Below, piece by piece: positions 59,656 through 64,000 of a stretch of 64,000 nt of DNA. The stretch is from NCBI RefSeq assembly GCF_003258515.1, contig NZ_QGEH01000001.1:1178001-1242000 (forward strand), in the 5' to 3' direction. The translations under genes and the position numbers were made by a program. The stretch is from Marinobacter bohaiensis. Lineage in GTDB: Bacteria; Pseudomonadota; Gammaproteobacteria; Pseudomonadales; Oleiphilaceae. The notes under the pieces are model-generated. The model did no database searches. It saw only the letters and a program-made list of their open reading frames with translations, and had not been told where the DNA came from. How positions within the stretch are numbered: the stretch's first letter is position 1; each line of letters begins with the position of its first letter.

Positions 59656-60991
59656 GCTGGATGCCTCCCAGCAGGTGGTCCGCCAGCCGCAGCGCCAGCG
59701 CGACGATGGTGAAGGTGGGGTTGGACGCGCCGCCGGCGGGGAACACCGACGACCCTGCAACGTAGACGTTGTCGGTGGTGTGGACCCGGCAATGACGATC
59801 CACCACCGAGGTGTCCGGTGAAAGCCCCATCCGGGTGGTGCCCATCAGGTGGCCCCCGCCGTGAACCCTGAACGTGGGTGCCAGCAGGGAGGGGCGTCCC
59901 AGGCCAGAGTGCAGCAGGGCCCGGGCAAAGTGTTTCCAGGTGGTCCGGGCCAGCTCATCGAAGGCGAAATGGAAATCGACCCGGGGCCGTGGCTGCCCCA
60001 GGGCGTTGTGCTGGTCGCTGTCCGATACCCGGTTGAAAGGGTGGGGCGGCAATTCGGCACGCAGGCTGACGGGGGTCAGGAGCGCCTCGCGACGCCGCCC
60101 CAGCAGGGGCTCGGAGGTGACCTGAACGCGGTTGAAATCGGCGCTGAGCGAGATCAGGCCCTGCTCGACGCAGTAGTCATCCGCCAGCTGCAGGGCGTGC
60201 ACCACGCGTTCGCCTTCGTCGATAACCGGCTGCAGGCGCGGCCAGTCCAGATACATGTGCGCCACGGCGTAAAGGTGCGGGTGATCCATCAGCCCCACAC
60301 CCACCGGCAGATCGTCTCCCAGCCCGGACAGCTGCAGCAGCCGCGGATTACCGATACCGCCGCAGGCCAGGATGAAGCGGTCGGCGGTCAGCCGCATGGC
60401 CGGGGTTTCCGGAGCGGAGGTGCTGCGCAGTTCAAGCGCCGTGGCGTGGCCGCGACGATGCAGCAGCCGGGTGCAGGTTGCGTTTAGAACCAGATCAATG
60501 CCGGTGTGGTTGGCGATGGGCTCGTGGAACTTCCGGTTGAAGCGCACGGGCGGGCTCAGGAAGAAGGGTTTGTAGACCAGCGTGTCGCTGTCCGGGATTG
60601 CGACCGACGCCCGGTGGCTGGCATTGGCCGGCAATTCCAGGATGGCGGCGGCGTCCGGGTACCAGCGGCTGAGCGTGGCGAAGGGAATCGGCCATTCACC
60701 CGCCAGGAAGGCGCGTTCCTCCAGCACGGCGCAGAAGCCGCCCCAGATGGTGGAGCTGCCGCCGAAACAGCGCTGGGTGTGCATCGGGAAGTAGCCGTCG
60801 CTCAGATCGCCGTGCAGTTCGACGCGGGCCAGATCCTGGGCGGTCGCAGACGCGGTCAGCCCGCCGCTCTCGATCAGGGCAATACGCCGCCCGGACGCCT
60901 GCCCCAGGGCCAGGGCCGTGGTGATGCCGGCCGGGCCGCTGCCGATGATGGCGAAGTCGTAGTGCCGTTGTGGCGGGGTTTCCAGGATCAC
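59648..60991 (-). CDS. GMC-family FAD oxidoreductase
   Basis: This 447-aa flavoprotein has the FAD dinucleotide motif FAIIGSGPAGITTALALG (about residues 13-30), the GMC/choline-dehydrogenase-like FGGSSTIWGGFC (about 76) and a C-terminal GAxx-His segment HLMGTTRMG with VYVAGSSVFPAGGASNPTFTIVALALRLADHL. It oxidises an alcohol or sugar and passes electrons to the respiratory chain. The start is GTG at 60991. No ATG is in frame nearby. It is co-transcribed with the Tat-signal subunit gene. Confidence 0.87.
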   Translation of the reverse strand: MILETPPQRHYDFAIIGSGPAGITTALALGQASGRRIALIESGGLTASATAQDLARVELHGDLSDGYFPMHTQRCFGGSSTIWGGFCAVLEERAFLAGEWPIPFATLSRWYPDAAAILELPANASHRASVAIPDSDTLVYKPFFLSPPVRFNRKFHEPIANHTGIDLVLNATCTRLLHRRGHATALELRSTSAPETPAMRLTADRFILACGGIGNPRLLQLSGLGDDLPVGVGLMDHPHLYAVAHMYLDWPRLQPVIDEGERVVHALQLADDYCVEQGLISLSADFNRVQVTSEPLLGRRREALLTPVSLRAELPPHPFNRVSDSDQHNALGQPRPRVDFHFAFDELARTTWKHFARALLHSGLGRPSLLAPTFRVHGGGHLMGTTRMGLSPDTSVVDRHCRVHTTDNVYVAGSSVFPAGGASNPTFTIVALALRLADHLLGGIQHG

Positions 60992-61209
60992 CGGTCGATG
61001 TCCCTATCAGGATGGCGAAGGGCAAACAGTCACGATCTCTTTTCAGTATCGGTGAGGGCGACGTCGGCAATAGATTTTTTTGCTACATCGAAGCGATCCG
61101 GATAGGACAAAAATGCAAGTAACTGTATGGGTGGGGCGTCGCCCATCTGTCCCGTTCATTGGCATCGCCGTTGTGTTAGCTTGTTTCCTTTTTCGTTAGC
61201 GGGAAACCT

Positions 61210-62115
61210 ATGTCGGCGGATAACACCGGGGAAATCACCAAGGGCGTCCTGTTCGGGGTGGGCGCGTACACCATGTGGGGATGCTTCCCCCTGTTCTTCG
61301 CGCTGTTCGAAGGGGTGCCGGCGTACGAGGTGCTGTTCCACCGGATTATCTGGTCGAGTGTGTTCCTGGCTCTGGTGATCGCGCTGCTGCGGCGCTGGAC
61401 GCCGGTGCGCGACGCCTTCCGCAACCCGCGCCAGTTGTGGCGGGTGCTGGCCTGCGCGGTACTGATCGCCACCAACTGGGGGATCTACATCTACGCGGTG
61501 GAAACCCACCACGTGCTGCAGGCCAGCCTCGGCTATTTCATGACGCCGCTGGTGAACGTGGGCCTGGGGATGCTGGTGCTGCGCGAGCGCATGGTGCGTT
61601 TGCAGATGGCCGCGGTGATCCTGACCGCCATCGGCATTCTGGTGCAGTTGGTGGTGCTGGGGAGCCTGCCCTGGATCACGCTGGTGCTGGCGGGCACGTT
61701 TGGCACCTACGGTCTGCTGCGCAAACAGGTGGAGCTGGACGGTCTGTCGGGACTGTTCGTGGAAACCCTGTTGCTGTTGCCGGTGGGTTTGATGGCCCTG
61801 GGCTGGTTATCGTCCCAGGGACTGTCCCACTTCGGTGACGGCGCACGTGCCACCGCCCTGCTGATGGCCAGCGGTGTGGTGACCGCGCTGCCGCTGCTGG
61901 CGTTTGCAGGCGCCGCGCGGCGCCTGAAGCTGGCGACCGTCGGCTTCCTGATGTACATCAACCCGAGCCTGCAGTTCCTCATCGCCCTGTTCGTGTTCAA
62001 CGAGCCGCTCAGTACGACGCAACTGGTGAGCTTTGCCATCATCTGGGCGGCGCTGCTGCTGTATTCCTGGTCGTCCTGGAACACGCGTCCGGTGGCGGCG
62101 GCCAAGGCGACCTGA
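61210..62115 (+). CDS. rarD: RarD-type EamA transporter
   Basis: This 301-aa membrane protein has ten helices and the RarD start KGVLFGVGAYTMWGCFPLFF with ATNWGIYIYAVETHHVLQASLGYFMTPLVNV (about residues 75-105), the most conserved part of RarD. RarD-like proteins are DMT carriers of unknown substrate named after a chloramphenicol-sensitivity gene. It is a single-gene unit. Confidence 0.9.
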   Translation: MSADNTGEITKGVLFGVGAYTMWGCFPLFFALFEGVPAYEVLFHRIIWSSVFLALVIALLRRWTPVRDAFRNPRQLWRVLACAVLIATNWGIYIYAVETHHVLQASLGYFMTPLVNVGLGMLVLRERMVRLQMAAVILTAIGILVQLVVLGSLPWITLVLAGTFGTYGLLRKQVELDGLSGLFVETLLLLPVGLMALGWLSSQGLSHFGDGARATALLMASGVVTALPLLAFAGAARRLKLATVGFLMYINPSLQFLIALFVFNEPLSTTQLVSFAIIWAALLLYSWSSWNTRPVAAAKAT

Positions 62116-62246
62116 AGGGCGCTGCGGGCGGCTGTTCCGTTCCCGGCATTCAGGGATGACCGCTGGGGTCCGGCGCTCGGGCGGCGACGGTCGCCATTGT
62201 CGGTTACACTCCCGGCTGTCGTTCAGCAGAAGGCGTGCTTTCATCC

Positions 62247-62864
62247 ATGTCGCAGTCTCCCGGCATCCTGTCGATTCAGGCGCTCTCGGTCGGTTCCCTG
62301 TCTGACGTCCACCTGGACGTCCGGCCCGGTGAAGTGGTGTGTCTGTCCGGCCCGTCCGGCTCGGGCAAGAGTCGCCTGTTACGGGCGGTAGCGGACCTGG
62401 AGGCCCATGGCGGCCAGGTCAGCCACGACGGCCGCTCACAGGGTTCGCTGGCGGCCCACGAGTGGCGCCGCCGGGTGATGATGGTCCCGGCCGAGAGTCA
62501 GTGGTGGTTCGATCAGGTGGGCGCCCACTTCCCGGACGACCTGCCCGAGGCGGACCTGCACGCCCTCGGGTTTGACGGCGCGGTGACGGGCTGGTCCGTC
62601 AGCCGCCTGTCGTCCGGCGAGCGCCAGCGGCTGGCCCTGCTGCGGGCGCTGGTCAGCGGGCCGTCGGCGATCCTGTTGGACGAACCCACCAGCAACCTGG
62701 ACCCCGAACGCACCCTTGCCACGGAAGACTGGCTGCGCCGCTGCATTCACCAGCGACGCCTCTGCGCCTTGTGGGTTGCCCACGACCCCGCCCAGATTGA
62801 GCGCGTTGCCGACCGACATGTCCGCGTCACGGATCATGGACTGGAGGTGGTGTCATGGGCGTGA
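62247..62864 (+). CDS. ABC ATPase of a FetAB-type exporter
   Basis: This 205-aa ATPase has Walker A LSGPSGSGKSRLLRA (about residue 31), signature RLSSGERQRLALLR, Walker B AILLDEPTSNLD and the H-loop AHDP. It is shorter than most importer ATPases, as are YbbL/FetA proteins. It overlaps the FetB permease gene by 10 bases. FetAB exports iron or protects from oxidative stress in E. coli. ATG 62247 is preferred over GTG 62235, whose ribosome-binding site is too close. Confidence 0.87.
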   Translation: MSQSPGILSIQALSVGSLSDVHLDVRPGEVVCLSGPSGSGKSRLLRAVADLEAHGGQVSHDGRSQGSLAAHEWRRRVMMVPAESQWWFDQVGAHFPDDLPEADLHALGFDGAVTGWSVSRLSSGERQRLALLRALVSGPSAILLDEPTSNLDPERTLATEDWLRRCIHQRRLCALWVAHDPAQIERVADRHVRVTDHGLEVVSWA

Positions 62865-63661
62865 TCGATCTGGCCTGGTGGAAGCTGGCCCTGGCGGCGA
62901 GCATGGTCCTGCTGCTGGCCCTGTTCACCCATCTGGGGCGCCTGGGCATGACCCGCAGCCTGGTGATCGCCGCAAGCCGTACCGTCGTGCAGCTGGCGCT
63001 GATCGGGGTCGTGCTGGAGGCGCTGTTCTCCACATCGAGCCCGGTCTGGGTGCTGCTCATGGCGATGGTCATGCTGCTGGTGGCCGGGCGCGAAGTCACG
63101 GCCCGTCAGAACCGGCGGCTCACCGGGTGGTGGGCGTTTGGTCTGGGCACTGGCGCCATGTTCGTGTCGTCCTTTGCGGTGACGGTGTTTGTCCTTACGG
63201 TGGTGATCGGTCCCGATCCCTGGTACGCGCCCCAGTACGCCATCCCCCTACTGGGCATGATCCTGGGCAACGCCATGACCGGCGTGTCGCTGTGCCTGGA
63301 GCGGCTGACCGAATCGGTCTGGCGGCAGCGGGCGGTGATCGAGGCGCGCCTGATGCTGGGCCAGACCTGGCGCGAGGCGATCGGCGATATCCGGCGCGAT
63401 GCCATGCGCAGCGGCATGATCCCGTCGATCAATGCCATGGCGGCGGCGGGGATTGTGGCCCTGCCGGGCATGATGACCGGCCAGATCCTGGCGGGCAGCT
63501 CGCCGGGTGTGGCGGTGAAGTATCAGATCCTGGTGATGTTCGCGATCAACATCGGGTCCGGGTTTGGCACGGTGATGGCCGTGTCCTGGGGCAGTCGGCG
63601 ACTGTTCGATGAGCGCGAACGCCTGCGCCTGGATCGGTTGACCCGTTCTCCGGCGCGATGA
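62855..63661 (+). CDS. fetB: Iron-export permease FetB (YbbM)
   Basis: This 268-aa permease has about seven helices. The FetB family motifs PLLGMILGNAMTGVSLCLERL (about residue 130) and GMIPSINAMAAAGIVALPGMMTGQILAG (about 188) are clear. With the overlapping ATPase gene it forms an iron or metal efflux system. Along with the siderophore locus and the encapsulin operon, it points to several iron-balance tools in this genome. Confidence 0.9.
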   Translation: MGVIDLAWWKLALAASMVLLLALFTHLGRLGMTRSLVIAASRTVVQLALIGVVLEALFSTSSPVWVLLMAMVMLLVAGREVTARQNRRLTGWWAFGLGTGAMFVSSFAVTVFVLTVVIGPDPWYAPQYAIPLLGMILGNAMTGVSLCLERLTESVWRQRAVIEARLMLGQTWREAIGDIRRDAMRSGMIPSINAMAAAGIVALPGMMTGQILAGSSPGVAVKYQILVMFAINIGSGFGTVMAVSWGSRRLFDERERLRLDRLTRSPAR

Positions 63662-63708
63662 CGTGCGCTGACCGGTGCGCTCAGGCGCCCGGTTCGGGGA
63701 AGGCGTGC

Positions 63709-63906
63709 TTAGCCAATCCGGAAACCCGGATTACGCTTGCGCAGGCAGGCGATGACTTTCTCGCGCGGGGTGGAGCTTTCGAACGCGGTGGGCAGTTCGT
63801 CGCTGCCAAACAGGTCGATCAGTTGCGCGGTATGGGGACCGTCGTGCTTGGCGATCCACAGACCGTTGCCGGTTTTCAGTTCGATACTCGATTGTACGGT
63901 ATCCAA
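63709..63906 (-). CDS. Small conserved-looking protein (65 aa), TTG start
   Basis: The frame opens with TTG preceded by a perfect AAGGAGG four bases upstream, so the start is well supported. The 65-aa product has the pattern of a small soluble protein (IELKTGNGLWIAKHDGPH; LFGSDELPTAFESSTP; VIACLRKRNPGF). The function is not known. Its start lies 12 bases after the stop of the gene that enters from the right edge. Confidence 0.7.
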   Translation of the reverse strand: MDTVQSSIELKTGNGLWIAKHDGPHTAQLIDLFGSDELPTAFESSTPREKVIACLRKRNPGFRIG

Positions 63907-63915
63907 ATGACCTCC

Positions 63916-63999
63916 TTAGTGGGGGTGTGGGTTCCAGCGGCTCATTGTCCAGAACAGCCCGGCCAGGGCGTAGGTAACGCACATCGGCAGTAGCCAGAG
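63916..63999 (-). CDS. C-terminus of a membrane protein (partial)
   Basis: A minus-strand frame enters from the right edge and stops at 63916. The visible 27 residues (LWLLPMCVTYALAGLFWTMS then RWNPHPH) form a membrane helix and a short polar tail. The identity cannot be determined. It is followed at once by the ribosome-binding site of the 65-aa gene. Confidence 0.5.
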   Translation of the reverse strand, partial: LWLLPMCVTYALAGLFWTMSRWNPHPH

Positions 64000-64000
64000 C

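Overview
The window looks like chromosome of a high-GC, Gram-negative, aerobic and probably marine or moderately halophilic gammaproteobacterium. The evidence is outer-membrane porin and TonB-receptor genes, a TRAP transporter, PutA, AaeXAB and FetAB homologues, and many secreted proteins rich in Asp and Glu. A Halomonadaceae or Marinobacteraceae type of host would fit, but the species cannot be fixed from this sequence. No rRNA, tRNA, prophage, IS element or CRISPR array was seen.

Layout. 1-8.3 kb holds housekeeping and accessory genes: the end of putA, a secreted metallo-beta-lactamase-fold hydrolase, a methyltransferase, a SulP anion transporter, isopentenyl-diphosphate isomerase, a DASH-type cryptochrome/photolyase, an AraC regulator and an EamA exporter. 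8.35-18.8 kb is a gallate catabolism island. A minus-strand unit (gallate dioxygenase galA plus a three-part TRAP transporter) is divergent from a LysR regulator and a plus-strand unit (ligJ hydratase, ligK/galC aldolase, galD tautomerase), followed by an O-methyltransferase and a porin. Together these would take gallate to pyruvate and oxaloacetate. 18.9-23.6 kb holds an AaeXAB-type aromatic-acid efflux system, divergent from a LysR regulator with two DNA-binding domains. 24-32.2 kb is a siderophore-iron uptake locus: TonB receptor, binding protein, two permeases, ATPase and a thioredoxin-like ferredoxin that may be the reductase, with two Fur-box-like sites.

32-44 kb is mixed: lytic transglycosylase, a DUF1326/DUF2182 pair, nitroreductase, chemotaxis receptor, a 59-aa membrane protein, an ATM1-type ABC exporter, a large secreted PHP-domain metallohydrolase and an unassigned permease. 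44.6-46.9 kb is a compact encapsulin nanocompartment operon: encapsulated ferritin (EncFtn), the encapsulin shell, and an FAD/NAD(P)H reductase. The N-terminus of the reductase aligns by eye, without gaps, to the EncFtn helical hairpin but lacks the ferroxidase residues. This looks like an iron-storage compartment with its own iron-release reductase and is the most novel system in the window.

47.0-50.85 kb has visibly lower GC than its surroundings and is an integron gene-cassette array without an integrase. Six plus-strand ORFs of unknown function are each followed by an attC-like recombination site. After it come a nitrite/formate channel gene with a terminator-containing leader and a PP2C-kinase fusion (50.9-53.7 kb), an AEC carrier, three tandem copies of a 143-bp palindrome-bearing repeat, a polyamine-type ABC transporter operon (55.4-59.3 kb), a GMC oxidoreductase with a small Tat-signal subunit, rarD, a FetAB-type exporter and two small genes at the right edge.
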